DNA of 64,000 bases. It comes from a virus. Numbering within the stretch: the stretch's first letter is position 1; each line of letters opens with the position of its first letter. The position numbers and the translations under genes are program-made. Shown here one piece after another: positions 49,293-59,200 of the stretch. Below the pieces are notes generated by a model, which was given only the letters and a program-made list of their open reading frames with translations, ran no database searches and had not been told where the DNA came from. The stretch covers positions 1-64,000 of IMG/VR virus record IMGVR_UViG_3300046000_008568; one strand, given 5' to 3'.

Positions 49293-49784
49293 ATGCCTAT
49301 ATTAAACGCAAACGAAATTATGTTTACTCAATATGAACCTAAAGTACCAAATAGGTTTATAATGTATGTAAATGGTATTCCATCATATATCATTAAAGGT
49401 GTTAGTGCCGTAAATTTCGATGATGGAGAAATTATACTAGATCACATCAACACCTATAGAAAAATCCGTAGTGGAAAAAGACTATGGGGTGATATGACAT
49501 TCACATTATTTGATCCAATTGCTCCATCAGGTGCTCAAGTAGTAATGGAATGGGCTCGTTTAGCATATGAATCAATCACTGGTAGAGCTGGTTACTCAGA
49601 TTTCTATAAAAAAGACATTACATTTAATGTTTTAGGTCCAGTTGGTGATGTAGTATCAGAATGGGTTGTTAAAGGTGCTTTTATCAAAACAGCAAACTTT
49701 GACGATTACGATTGGTCGACATATACAGAAGCAGTTAATCTTACTATGACAATTGGTATGGATTATTGCATCTTAAATTACTAA
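49293..49784 (+). CDS. Tail tube protein (T4 gp19-like)
   Basis: 163 residues, the size of gp19. MFTQYEPKVPNRFIMYVNGIPSYIIKGVS, ILDHINTYRKIRSGKRLWGDMTFTLFDPIAPSGAQVVMEWARLAYE and the ending VNLTMTIGMDYCILNY are characteristic of tube subunits (beta-barrel with an inner-rim loop). Many copies would form the DNA-conducting tube inside the sheath. It follows the sheath as expected. Confidence 0.95.
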   Translation: MPILNANEIMFTQYEPKVPNRFIMYVNGIPSYIIKGVSAVNFDDGEIILDHINTYRKIRSGKRLWGDMTFTLFDPIAPSGAQVVMEWARLAYESITGRAGYSDFYKKDITFNVLGPVGDVVSEWVVKGAFIKTANFDDYDWSTYTEAVNLTMTIGMDYCILNY

Positions 49785-49785
49785 C

Positions 49786-50046
49786 ATGAATCAAATTCTT
49801 AAACAACTAATTCAAGAATGTATTTCTGAAGCACTTGACGGAAACGTAGGTTCTGACGGAAATGTAGATCAACATAGAAATAGTGTTGATAACATGCAAC
49901 GTGGTTTTGCCTATATGCTTGGTGAATTAGATGTATTAAAAGATTATAGTAAATTAACAGATAGAGAGAAATCTGAGTTTGTCTCAGGAATAAAAGGGTA
50001 TATAGATCGCTATTTCTCAGATAGAACAGATGCTCCTAGAAATTAA
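49786..50046 (+). CDS. Small helical tail-region protein with ISEA leader-like start (86 aa)
   Basis: It opens with MNQILKQLIQECISEALDG, an amphipathic helix ending in ISE^A, like the LSE ends of 12368 and 17459. It continues with a helical NMQRGFAYMLGELDVLKDYSKLTDREKSEFVSGIKGYIDRYF. It starts one base after the tube stop and is closed by a strong terminator. Function unknown. Confidence 0.6.
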   Translation: MNQILKQLIQECISEALDGNVGSDGNVDQHRNSVDNMQRGFAYMLGELDVLKDYSKLTDREKSEFVSGIKGYIDRYFSDRTDAPRN

Positions 50047-50051
50047 ATAAA

Positions 50052-50080
50052 AAACCCGATAGAAATATCGGGTTTCTTTT
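50052..50080 (+). terminator. Strong rho-independent terminator after the tube unit
   Basis: Ten perfect base pairs (50052-50061 with 50066-50075), GAAA tetraloop, then TTTCTTTT. Confidence 0.93.
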
Positions 50081-50100
50081 ACAAAAAACATAGTTTCATT

Positions 50101-50117
50101 ATATTTATATATATAAA
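50101..50117 (+). promoter_or_regulatory. ATATTTAT element upstream of the baseplate unit
   Basis: ATATTTATATATATAAA lies just after the terminator, 14 bases before the ATG at 50132. Confidence 0.45.
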
Positions 50118-50131
50118 ATTAAAATAAGTTT

Positions 50132-50887
50132 ATGACAGATTTAAAAATTCCAACGGAAACGGTTACATTACCATCAAAAGGTCTTGTTTACCCTGAAACA
50201 TCGTTGTTAGCTAAGGGAGAAATCGAAATGCGCTACATGAGTGCACGAGATGAAGATATCTTAACTAACATTAACTTCATTAAGCAGGGAACTGCTATTG
50301 ATAAATTACTAAAATCACTTATAGTAACACCAATTGATATTGATGAGTTGGTTACAGGTGATAAAAACGCAGTTTTATTTGCTGCTCGTATCTTGGGATA
50401 TGGTAAAGAATATTCATTCAAATTTAGAAACGAATCAACAGGTAACGATGATGAATATTCCTTAGATTTAACTACATTAGATGAAAAACCTTTAGACGAA
50501 AATATATTCGAAAAAGGTAAAAACGAATTTGAATTTCAATTACCTAAATCAAATAATACCGTAACATTTAAGTTACTAACAGGCAAAGACGATAAAGCAA
50601 TTGACGCAGAACTTAAAGGACTTCAAAAAATTGACCCAAATGGCTCATTCGAGAATACTACGCGTTTAAAGCGCATGATAATCGCAGTTAACGGCAAGAC
50701 TGACCTAGTATCGATTGTAGATTTCGTAGATAATTACTTACTAGCACCAGATTCACGAGCATTAAAAAAATATTATAACGAGATATCCCCAGATATTGAA
50801 ACTACAATAACTTTAAACAAAGATGGCTACGTTCAGGAGGGCGTAACTATCCCTATTGGGATTAGCTTTTTTTGGCCTGACGCCTAA
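50132..50887 (+). CDS. Tail/baseplate assembly chaperone (T4 gp26-like)
   Basis: The opening PTETVTLPSKGLVYPETSLLAKGEIEMRYMSARDEDILTN and the segment VNFIKQG..IDKLLKSLIVTPIDIDELVTGDKNAVLFAARILGYGKEYSFKF are typical of the gp26-like hub-assembly family. The following frame (50856-51134) is +1 relative to this one and overlaps it by 32 bases, with seven T (50867-50873) near the end of this gene. In other tailed phages this architecture marks tail assembly chaperones made partly by frameshifting. It precedes the tape measure gene, the expected position. Confidence 0.75.
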   Translation: MTDLKIPTETVTLPSKGLVYPETSLLAKGEIEMRYMSARDEDILTNINFIKQGTAIDKLLKSLIVTPIDIDELVTGDKNAVLFAARILGYGKEYSFKFRNESTGNDDEYSLDLTTLDEKPLDENIFEKGKNEFEFQLPKSNNTVTFKLLTGKDDKAIDAELKGLQKIDPNGSFENTTRLKRMIIAVNGKTDLVSIVDFVDNYLLAPDSRALKKYYNEISPDIETTITLNKDGYVQEGVTIPIGISFFWPDA

Positions 50888-51134
50888 ATATCGAGAATAT
50901 CTATTTTCTAGAATACATGAAATTGTATTTTACGGAAATGGAGGATACGATTGGAATACAGTTTACAATTTGCCTATTTCGCATCGTGATTTTATATATC
51001 ATAAAATTAGAGAACATTTTGAAAAACAAAATGCTGATGCTGAAAAACAACAAAAATCTATGAAATCAGCTTCATCAACAACTGTCAAACCTCCAATGAA
51101 CCCAACCTACACAGCAAAAGCCCCACGAAAGTAG
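50856..51134 (+). CDS. Downstream frame of tail assembly chaperone (frameshift product or TTG start)
   Basis: The frame encodes FGLTPKYREYLFSRIHEIVFYGNGGYDWNTVYNLPISHRDFIYHKIREHFEKQN, a conserved helical domain I recognise downstream of gp26-like genes. No ATG or GTG is available; only TTG at 50856 opens the frame. AGGAGGG at 50836-50841 is 14 bases upstream, which is far for initiation. Alternatively ribosomes reading TTT TTT at 50867-50872 slip by +1 (or -2) within the run of seven T and continue here. A minus-one slip would hit TGA at once. Its end overlaps a terminator. Confidence 0.75.
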   Translation: MGLAFFGLTPKYREYLFSRIHEIVFYGNGGYDWNTVYNLPISHRDFIYHKIREHFEKQNADAEKQQKSMKSASSTTVKPPMNPTYTAKAPRK

Positions 51135-51144
51135 GGCTTTTCAT
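51116..51144 (+). terminator. Rho-independent terminator overlapping the chaperone stop
   Basis: Arms 51116-51126 and 51131-51141 (11 pairs, one C-A mismatch) with GAAA loop; the stem's 3' arm ends in TTTT. The stop codon lies in the stem. Confidence 0.8.
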
Positions 51145-51158
51145 ATTTATCTATATAA
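51142..51158 (+). promoter_or_regulatory. ATATTTAT element upstream of the tape measure gene
   Basis: CATATTTATCTATATAA follows the terminator and lies 9 bases before the ATG at 51168. Confidence 0.43.
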
Positions 51159-51167
51159 TACACTACT

Positions 51168-53480
51168 ATGGCTAACAATCCTAACGATCCAGATTTTCAA
51201 AAAAATAATGAAGAACTAAATAGATTTAATGATTCCTTAAAAGAATCTATAGATTTATCGAGATCTTTGTCTAGAAATATTAAATCTGTTACGGATGAGC
51301 TTAAACTTTCTAAAGGAGCTAATAGTGAACTTTATAATGATTTAGGTAGATATAATGATGCTTTATCTAAAACCATTGGTTTATCTAAAAAATTAACTGA
51401 TGGACGATTAAAAGTAAAAGATGTAGAAAAATCTATTGCTAATATTGGGCAGACTTATGCCGATTATATGGCTCGAAACAATAAGTCATTTGAAGCAAGA
51501 GGTAGATTTACTTTAAGACAAAAAGACCTTCAAGAAGAACTTCTTAAATTAGAAGATAAAGAAATTAATAGAAGACTTAGAATTGGAGAAGCTGATGCTA
51601 AAATTGATGATTTACGACAACAACTAGCTGCTACTGAAGTCGCCCGCAGAAACACTAGAGAAACTGCTGATAGAGCCCTACAAACTCAAGCGATTCGAGA
51701 TATTAAAGCAAAAATTAAATATCAAGAAGATAATATAAAGATTTTAGAAAAAGATCAAAATCAAGAAGCAAAAATTACTGCTCAAAAACAACAAACTTTA
51801 GATAAAGTTGAAGATATAATAAAATCTCATAAAGGACTCCAAAAACAATATGAAGATGAAATAAAAAAACATGAAATTCTTCTTAAACTAGCAAAAGAAC
51901 AAGATACAGTAACTAATAGAATAAGTAACACATATAAAGACATATCAAAATTACTTAGCCCATTTACTGCAATATTTGCGTTTATTAAACAAATGGCGTT
52001 TGCCATATCTGATCAAACAGTAAAAATACAAAGAGGTTTAGTTAAAACTTATGATGAAGCACTTGTTATAAGACAAGAATTTAATGCTATTGCTGTTGCT
52101 TCTGGAGATATAGCAGTTACTACTGGAAGAATGGTTGCTGCTAATGCTGAGTTAGGAAAGCAATTAGGATACAACACCCAGTTTAGTGAAGACATGAACA
52201 CTGAGTTCATTAAGTTAACTAAAACACTTGGAATTAGTAATGAATCTGCTGGAGGATTAGCAAAACTTACTAAGATATCTGGACAAGAATTTAAAGATGT
52301 TAAAAACATCATTTATCAAACTACCCAACAACTCTCAGTTCAAAATGGACTTCAACAAGATCAAGTAGAAGTTATGGATGAAGTTGGTAAAATATCTGGT
52401 CAAACATTAGCAATGTTTAAAGGTAATGTACCTGCCCTAACAGAAGCTGTTGTTCAAGCTAGATTATTAGGTACTACTTTAGAAAGCGCTAAAAAATCCG
52501 CATCTGCTTTACTTGATTTTGAATCATCTATTGAAAATGAATTACAAGCCGAATTAATTACAGGAAGACAATTTAATTTAGAACGTGCTCGTGCTGCTGC
52601 TTTAACTGGAGATTTAACAACAGAAATGAAAGAGTTAGCAAATCAAGGAATTGATTTTAATAACTACTCTAACATGAACGTTATTGCTCAACAGAAGATA
52701 GCGGATATGATGGGTAAAACTACAGATGAACTTACCGATCAGCTATTAAAACAACAATATTTGGGCATGTCACATGAACAAATTGTTTCTATGAGTGGTG
52801 AGGAAGTAGCTAAAAAAGTAGAAGCATTAAATGCTCAAGAACAATTTAATCTTGCTATGGAAAAAATGCAGGATATTGTTACAAGCTTAGTAGGAGGTCC
52901 TTTAGGACAGTTAGTTGAAGCAATGGCTAGTGCACTTTCAAGTGCTGGAGGTTTATATGGTATGATGTTAGCTATTGCTGGGGTATCACTAGGGAAAACA
53001 CTAGCAACTTTAGCAACCTTAGCAATTGAATTAGAATTATCAGCTGCTGGCGCTATTGCTACTGCTTCTGCTATATCTTTTGGTCTTGCTGCTGTTGGTA
53101 TAGTAGCGGGAATTGCTGCTATGATGGGGGCATTTGACGATGCTAAAACTGATGCCACTCAACCTACATCTGCTGGAGATATGTATTCTGCTAAAGGTAA
53201 AACTATAATATCACCTAAAGAAGGTGGTTTATTTTCATTAAGCGATAATGATGAATTTGCTGCTGCTCCAGGATTAGGAGATATGATTAATAGACCAAAA
53301 CAACAAACCGCGGTTGTTCAAGATAATTCTGCCTTATTAAATGAATTAAAAGATTTAAACAAAAACACATTAATTACTAATCAACTTGTACAGCAAAGCA
53401 ATAATAAAAAATCTGACATATATATGGGACCAGATAAAGTAGGGACCTCATTGCTTAAAAGTAATTATAGCTTAGCTTAA
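51168..53480 (+). CDS. Tail tape measure protein
   Basis: 770 residues with long coiled-coil helices in the first 260 (EELNRFNDSLKESIDLSRSLSRNIKSV ... KHEILLKLAKEQDTVTNRI). A hydrophobic Ala/Gly/Leu segment at about 594-657 (GGLYGMMLAIAGVSLGKTLATLATLAIELELSAAGAIATA) and a disordered C-terminus follow. This is the composition of tape measure proteins, and the position directly after the chaperone pair supports it. The length would correspond to a modest tail by the usual 1.5 A per residue rule. The hydrophobic segment may insert into the host membrane during injection. Confidence 0.85.
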   Translation: MANNPNDPDFQKNNEELNRFNDSLKESIDLSRSLSRNIKSVTDELKLSKGANSELYNDLGRYNDALSKTIGLSKKLTDGRLKVKDVEKSIANIGQTYADYMARNNKSFEARGRFTLRQKDLQEELLKLEDKEINRRLRIGEADAKIDDLRQQLAATEVARRNTRETADRALQTQAIRDIKAKIKYQEDNIKILEKDQNQEAKITAQKQQTLDKVEDIIKSHKGLQKQYEDEIKKHEILLKLAKEQDTVTNRISNTYKDISKLLSPFTAIFAFIKQMAFAISDQTVKIQRGLVKTYDEALVIRQEFNAIAVASGDIAVTTGRMVAANAELGKQLGYNTQFSEDMNTEFIKLTKTLGISNESAGGLAKLTKISGQEFKDVKNIIYQTTQQLSVQNGLQQDQVEVMDEVGKISGQTLAMFKGNVPALTEAVVQARLLGTTLESAKKSASALLDFESSIENELQAELITGRQFNLERARAAALTGDLTTEMKELANQGIDFNNYSNMNVIAQQKIADMMGKTTDELTDQLLKQQYLGMSHEQIVSMSGEEVAKKVEALNAQEQFNLAMEKMQDIVTSLVGGPLGQLVEAMASALSSAGGLYGMMLAIAGVSLGKTLATLATLAIELELSAAGAIATASAISFGLAAVGIVAGIAAMMGAFDDAKTDATQPTSAGDMYSAKGKTIISPKEGGLFSLSDNDEFAAAPGLGDMINRPKQQTAVVQDNSALLNELKDLNKNTLITNQLVQQSNNKKSDIYMGPDKVGTSLLKSNYSLA

Positions 53481-53483
53481 TTT

Positions 53484-53498
53484 AATATTTATAATAAA
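53484..53498 (+). promoter_or_regulatory. ATATTTAT element upstream of the 53517 gene
   Basis: AATATTTATAATAAA, exact consensus, 18 bases before the ATG at 53517. Confidence 0.47.
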
Positions 53499-53516
53499 CA
53501 TTAAAACATAAATAAT

Positions 53517-53810
53517 ATGCCAACATCATTAGTAACCTTACTACAAAATCCAACATCGTACACTAATGCAGTACCTAAATGGAATGGAGGGGCAGTACCA
53601 CCAACGTTTCAACCAAACGTTAACCCAAATCCTCCAGGGTCTCGCCATGATCAATATTCAGTAAATGGAAACCCACCTATTCAAGTAATAGCAGGTGGAT
53701 TTGTACCATTTATACCAACACCATCACGTTTAGAAGAAGCCGATCCGTTAAATACGGCACCCTACAGAAACGCACCTGGACTTAAATACGTAGATTTCCC
53801 ACACCCTTAA
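53517..53810 (+). CDS. Small Pro-rich baseplate-region protein (97 aa)
   Basis: Rich in Pro and Asn (PKWNGGAVPPTFQPNVNPNPPGSRHDQYS ... GGFVPFIPTPSRLEEADPL), with few predicted secondary-structure elements, so probably an extended wrapping polypeptide. It starts the second baseplate unit and is followed by the large 53820 gene after 9 bases. I do not recognise it. Confidence 0.6.
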   Translation: MPTSLVTLLQNPTSYTNAVPKWNGGAVPPTFQPNVNPNPPGSRHDQYSVNGNPPIQVIAGGFVPFIPTPSRLEEADPLNTAPYRNAPGLKYVDFPHP

Positions 53811-53819
53811 TACTTAATA

Positions 53820-55889
53820 ATGGGTATATTCCAACAGGCTTCATTAACAAATCTAAGGAATTTAAGATACGGACGTGATACAATAGGTGGTGGTGATAGT
53901 GGAGCTCCATATATTACTACTGCTATTCCACCTGCTTTAGACCAACAAGCCGATCCTAACGACGCTGTAGGAATTGACGGTGGTTTAATTAGAGGAGGTT
54001 TTACAGGAGCAACAAATGCTTCTCAAAAAGATTTCATTCGTATTGGTAAATTCTTAAAAGATGCACCACAAGGTCCATTGTTTGTAATCAAACAAGTTGG
54101 ACTACAGTTGTCTAATCCACAGTTGGAAGCACCTCTAGGCGCTGGAGCTATATTAAATAATGTATTACAAGGAAACTTTAGTACACTTTTTGGAGGTGGT
54201 GATAATTTTAACGCTAATATAGGGAATACTCGTATCTATAATGGTGGTATTAATACATTACTTCAAGTTCCACTTAATGCTTTTGGAGGTCATATAACAA
54301 GACATGGTTTGTTGCCGATTCAATCCGATGATGCCAAATATGAAAATGTTGCCTTTAATAACAATCAAGAAGATCAAGGAGCTAACAATAGATTAGTTAG
54401 ATTAAAAGCTAAATTAGTAAAAAACCCGGATGCCAATATAGCTTCATACATTAGTGGTCCTGGTTCTATTGATGGTATAGGAATTACTACTATCCCATAT
54501 ATTTACAAAACATTAAGTAATCCTCAATATCTACCTTTAACTAAACCTCTTGAAATTTCACAAGATGGTTTTACTAACAACGCTGTAGATGAGAATGAAG
54601 ATTATTTATATGTACGCCCTGCTTTAAATCCAAACTATTATAATGCTCAAGGAGTATCATTACAATACTTATACAATTCTGAAGCTTTAATAGAATATAG
54701 TAATAATATTCTTCCTCCTTCTGAAGATCTAACAAATACTCTAGCTCAAAGTAATCAAATTGATCAAAATGCTATTAATTACGGGGCTGCCAAAACATAC
54801 TCAATATTACAAAGTGCTATTGATAGACAGACAAATAAAAATCAAATAGGAACAACATATTTTGAAAAAAATATAGGTACCACAGTTGGAGTAAGTCAAA
54901 TTAATAAGGCTAATCAAGCTAGTACACCTATTCGCTTTAATATAACTGGGAGATCTAAATATAAAAATTTAGATTTAAAAACATTTAATATAGATTCTCG
55001 CTTGGGTTTAAGCCAAGCTGATGGTTATAAAGATGAGGTTAATTTAACCCCACTATACTATGCTTCAGACGCTCCGGGCTCATCATATATTAAAATACCA
55101 GGAAACGCAAGACCTACTAGAGTAAGAGATTTAATCAAATTTAGAATTGAAGCAGTCGATAACGACTCTCCAACAAATAGTGTCTGGATGATCTTTCGTT
55201 CGTACCTTAAGGATATTACAGATAGTCCAAATCCGTCTTGGGGTACAGTTAATTATATAGGACGTGGAGAACCTTTTTATATTTACAAAGGATTTGAACG
55301 AAATATTTCATTTACTCTTCAAGTAGCGGCAATGTCTGAGGAAGAATTAAGACCAATGTGGCAAAAATTAAATTATCTATATTCAAATACAATGCCTGAT
55401 TATAGTAATAATATAATGAGAGCCCCATATATGCGATTAACATTAGGTGATTATATGTTCAGACAACCAGGAATAATTAAAAATTTAACATATTCTATAG
55501 GTAACGATTCACCTTGGGAGATAGCAATTGATGAACCAGAAAGTGGTGGAGATTTATATGAATTACCACACGTAATGACTATAACAATGACATTTGCTCC
55601 GGTACATGACTTCGTTCCTCGCAAATTTCCAACAATTTTAAATACAGTACCAGGTTCAGACGGAAAACCAGTAGCAGATTGGAAAAATCTACCAGCATTT
55701 ATGGGTGATAGACAAAGTAATCAAAATAAATGGTTAACAGATATATTTGGAAGTGATAATAAAATACCAGTGGGAGAAAATTCACCAGGAGTCCGCCCTG
55801 TATCAGTATTACCTACGCCTCAATTAGCCCCCGTAACGGGAGGTGCAACTATAAACGATATTGTTGCTCCCCTTAATATACCACAATAA
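53820..55889 (+). CDS. Baseplate/tail-tube-initiator-like protein (689 aa)
   Basis: The C-terminal half contains RVRDLIKFRIEAVDNDSPTNSVWMIFRSYLKDITDSPNPSWGTVNYIGRGEPFYIYKGFERNISFTLQVAAMSEEELRPMWQKLNYLYSNTMPDYSNN and RLTLGDYMFRQPGIIKNLTYSI, a tube-like beta domain I recognise in baseplate proteins of T4-like environmental phages (comparable to the gp48/gp54 tube-initiator role). The first half is Asn/Gly-rich and unassigned. It ends in TAATG with the LysM-like gene. The hub-top/tube-initiation role is inferred. Confidence 0.7.
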   Translation: MGIFQQASLTNLRNLRYGRDTIGGGDSGAPYITTAIPPALDQQADPNDAVGIDGGLIRGGFTGATNASQKDFIRIGKFLKDAPQGPLFVIKQVGLQLSNPQLEAPLGAGAILNNVLQGNFSTLFGGGDNFNANIGNTRIYNGGINTLLQVPLNAFGGHITRHGLLPIQSDDAKYENVAFNNNQEDQGANNRLVRLKAKLVKNPDANIASYISGPGSIDGIGITTIPYIYKTLSNPQYLPLTKPLEISQDGFTNNAVDENEDYLYVRPALNPNYYNAQGVSLQYLYNSEALIEYSNNILPPSEDLTNTLAQSNQIDQNAINYGAAKTYSILQSAIDRQTNKNQIGTTYFEKNIGTTVGVSQINKANQASTPIRFNITGRSKYKNLDLKTFNIDSRLGLSQADGYKDEVNLTPLYYASDAPGSSYIKIPGNARPTRVRDLIKFRIEAVDNDSPTNSVWMIFRSYLKDITDSPNPSWGTVNYIGRGEPFYIYKGFERNISFTLQVAAMSEEELRPMWQKLNYLYSNTMPDYSNNIMRAPYMRLTLGDYMFRQPGIIKNLTYSIGNDSPWEIAIDEPESGGDLYELPHVMTITMTFAPVHDFVPRKFPTILNTVPGSDGKPVADWKNLPAFMGDRQSNQNKWLTDIFGSDNKIPVGENSPGVRPVSVLPTPQLAPVTGGATINDIVAPLNIPQ

Positions 55890-56200
55890 TGATATACAAT
55901 AACGCAGACATATTAACAACAACTATTGATTCCCCATTCGGTGCGGGAAAACAATACTATAAAGCTAAACAATTTCCTATCATACCACCAACGGCTAATG
56001 ATTTATATGTTGTTACTGTAGAAGGGGATAGATTAGATTTATTAGCTTATACTTACTATCAAGATGCTTCATTATGGTGGGTTATATCTGCTATAAATAA
56101 TAATTGCACATTAGGATCTATGTTTCCTGTGCCTGGAACACAATTACGCATACCTACGGATATAAATAATGTTTTAACTATATTCGGAAATATTAATTAA
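55889..56200 (+). CDS. LysM-like baseplate protein (103 aa)
   Basis: The core (NDLYVVTVEGDRLDLLAYTYYQDASLWWVISAINNNCTLGSMFPVPGTQLRIP) is a LysM-like fold: Y.V..GDRLD.LA..YY.D..LWW.I...N....G...PG..LRIP. Such small proteins (P2 gpX type, T4 gp53 N-terminal type) sit at the hub or wedge and contact peptidoglycan or neighbouring baseplate subunits. It overlaps the upstream gene by one base and precedes the hub-lysozyme gene by ten. Confidence 0.8.
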   Translation: MIYNNADILTTTIDSPFGAGKQYYKAKQFPIIPPTANDLYVVTVEGDRLDLLAYTYYQDASLWWVISAINNNCTLGSMFPVPGTQLRIPTDINNVLTIFGNIN

Positions 56201-56210
56201 ATAAAATGTT

Positions 56211-59200
56211 ATGTCAATATTTAGAGAAACCTTCCCTACATTTATTCAAAACGAATTAAAACGAAGACAAGATGGGATGGCTGCTAGAACTCCCGCTTTT
56301 CTCCACCAATTAAATTCTCGCTCAGCTTGGGTAAGAATGACTTCAGGAGTTAATACTAGAGATAGTAAAGGGGGTATAACCAATGAACTAGCAAAAAACT
56401 ATGTTTTACAAGGTGGAACCTTAAATCATTCTACAAAAGAAACTAAAGATGGTATTGTAGATGTTTTTACTCAAAAAAATGGTTTAGGAAATGCATCAAA
56501 TGCCTATAGTAACAGATCTCAAGGAGGCAATTTAAACAGAACTGGTATTAGACCTATGCCGGGTATTACTAATGTAGCTATACAATCAAAGGGAGCATAC
56601 GGTTCACTTCAAGAAGCAACAGTAACATTTAATTGTTGGGATATTAAACAATTAGAAGAATTAGAACTTCTTTATATGCGTCCGGGATATACTGTACTTT
56701 TAGAATTTGGTTGGGATTTTGCTAAAATAAATGGTTATACTCCTAGCTATGATATATTAAATAAAAGCGATCTAAAATTAAATGATGCTTTTGCTCAAAT
56801 TTATGAATTAATTGATCAAAGTGGAGGAACATACGATGCCTTATTAGGGTATGTTAAAAATTATAATTGGGCTGCTAGAGATGATGGTGGATACGATTGT
56901 ACTACTTCTATTATATCACTAGGTGAAGTATTAGAATCACTTAAATGTAATTGGGTACCTGGAGAAACAATAGCATTTGATAGCTCTAACAAAGGAATAC
57001 TTCAAATACCAGGAGCTCCTTCTAATATAAATGTTGTTCAATCTTATGAAAAAGGAATTATTCCCGGATTAATCCAAGAATTATGGAACTATGCTTATAG
57101 AAGATCAGACAGATTATCAACAACTATAACTGACAGATCAGGAGACTATTATTATCTTTATAGACAAGATATTAGAGAGAATAAGGGTGATAGAGGAGGA
57201 TTAGTTAAAAACCTAGGACAAAACGATCCTAAAGCAGAAATATATATAACATTAGGTAGTTTTTGTGATTTACTTAGTACGTATGTGTTTACTAAAGGAG
57301 CTAGTAATCAACCACTTTCTGAGTTAGTAACTTATGAAACTGACTATAAATCTAAAAATTATATAAAATACGATAAGAAAAATAGCACTAACTCTCCTGA
57401 ATCATTATTTAATCCTCAAAAACCAATTAATGCATATGCTAAATCTCTTAAATGTATAGCTAGTCCTTTAGCTCTATCAACTAATCTAGGAGTATGCTAT
57501 GTTAGAAATGACAATTGGAATAACCTCTCAATTCAAGCACCTACATCACCTACACCACCTGCAAGAATAACACCTTCTAGAGATATCCAGAATGCCGTTT
57601 TTAATACCAATTTTTCTACATTAAAAAATTCTGTGCTGCCTGCAGTAGTTGAACGAATTGGTTCTAAAATGACTAGAACAGGAGATACAACATTAGGTTC
57701 TACATTTGGAGGTGGATTTGACCTTACAAATACAAAACAATATAAATATGATGGTAATTTAAAAGATGACATAACAACACTAGCTACGGATTTAGGAAAT
57801 GCTTTAGTTGGATTTACATTTCCTAGTGGAGTTCCTGAACTTGAATTTTGGAATGGAACCCGATTTTCTTCCCCTAACACAAATCCTGGATCGGGTACTG
57901 TTAATCTTTTAGATTACTTTGGAAATGTTAATAAATTATATGATCAACTATTTCGCTATGATTATGATCCCGCCCCTCCAGGGAAACCAGATATATATGA
58001 ACAAAATATTGTAGGATTTAATGAAGACCCGTTTGAAGATGGAGCTGTTTCAACTACTGATAAAACTCAAAAACAATGGTCTAAACAAGAAGTAATTGAT
58101 CTTCTTAAAACATCTCTTTCTAGTATTCCTATACAAGGAGCATTACAACAAAGTCTTATAAATCAAATCCCTGTAGTAGCAGATCAAGTTGCTAACGCAG
58201 CTTCAAATGTATCATCTAAAAGTGCTTTACCTTTTTTAGAAGATAATAATGGTGATACAAAACAATTAGGATATATTTCAAATATATATGTTAATTTAAA
58301 CTACTTATATGAACATGCAATTTCTAAAAATGTTGCTTCTAGTGATCCTCAAAATAAAAATACTATATCTATAAGGGATTATATTCAAGGAGTTATGAGA
58401 GATGTTCAAAATAGTTTAGGAAATATAAATAATTTTGATATTCAAGTAGATAATCGAAATGCTATAGGTAGAATTATTGATATTAATTTTACTGGAAGTA
58501 CAAAAGAAAAATTATTTCTTCTTCAAATGCATAATCTTAATTCTGTAGTTAGAGATTATAAATTTTCATCTAAAATATTTCCTGAAATGGGTTCTATTAT
58601 AGCTATATCTGCTCAAGATCCTGAAGGTATAGGAAAATTAGGATACGATAATGCTACTTTAGTTGCATGGAATGAAGGGATATCAGATAGATTAATACCT
58701 AAAAAGAATTTTAATTCAACTATAGAGTTAAAAAAAGATCCTAATAAACCTGATAGTCCTGCTACATTTCTTTTACCTTTTTTAACTAAGATATATAATT
58801 ATTTTCAATATATAAATGGTTCTAGTACTTTAAATAGCACAAATGATAATTTTAATTATGCTTATGGTGGGTTAGATTTTGCTTATAGAGACTTTTTAGC
58901 TAGTTTAGATAGATTTGATCCACAAAACCGTTTTAGAACTATTATACCAACAGAATTAACTATTACTTTAGATGGTATTGGTGGTATAATTATAGGAAAT
59001 TTATTTAAAATTAATCAAGACATTATACCTAAAGGATACAAAAACATAGGTAACCGAGAAATTGCATATATTGTAACTAGACTAGGACACCAACTCTCAG
59101 GAAATGACTGGACCACAGAATTAAGTGCTTATCCTGTTGTATTTGAAAATGCCACAGGAATAAAGGTTTGGAAACAATGGGATAATAACCAATATCCAGG

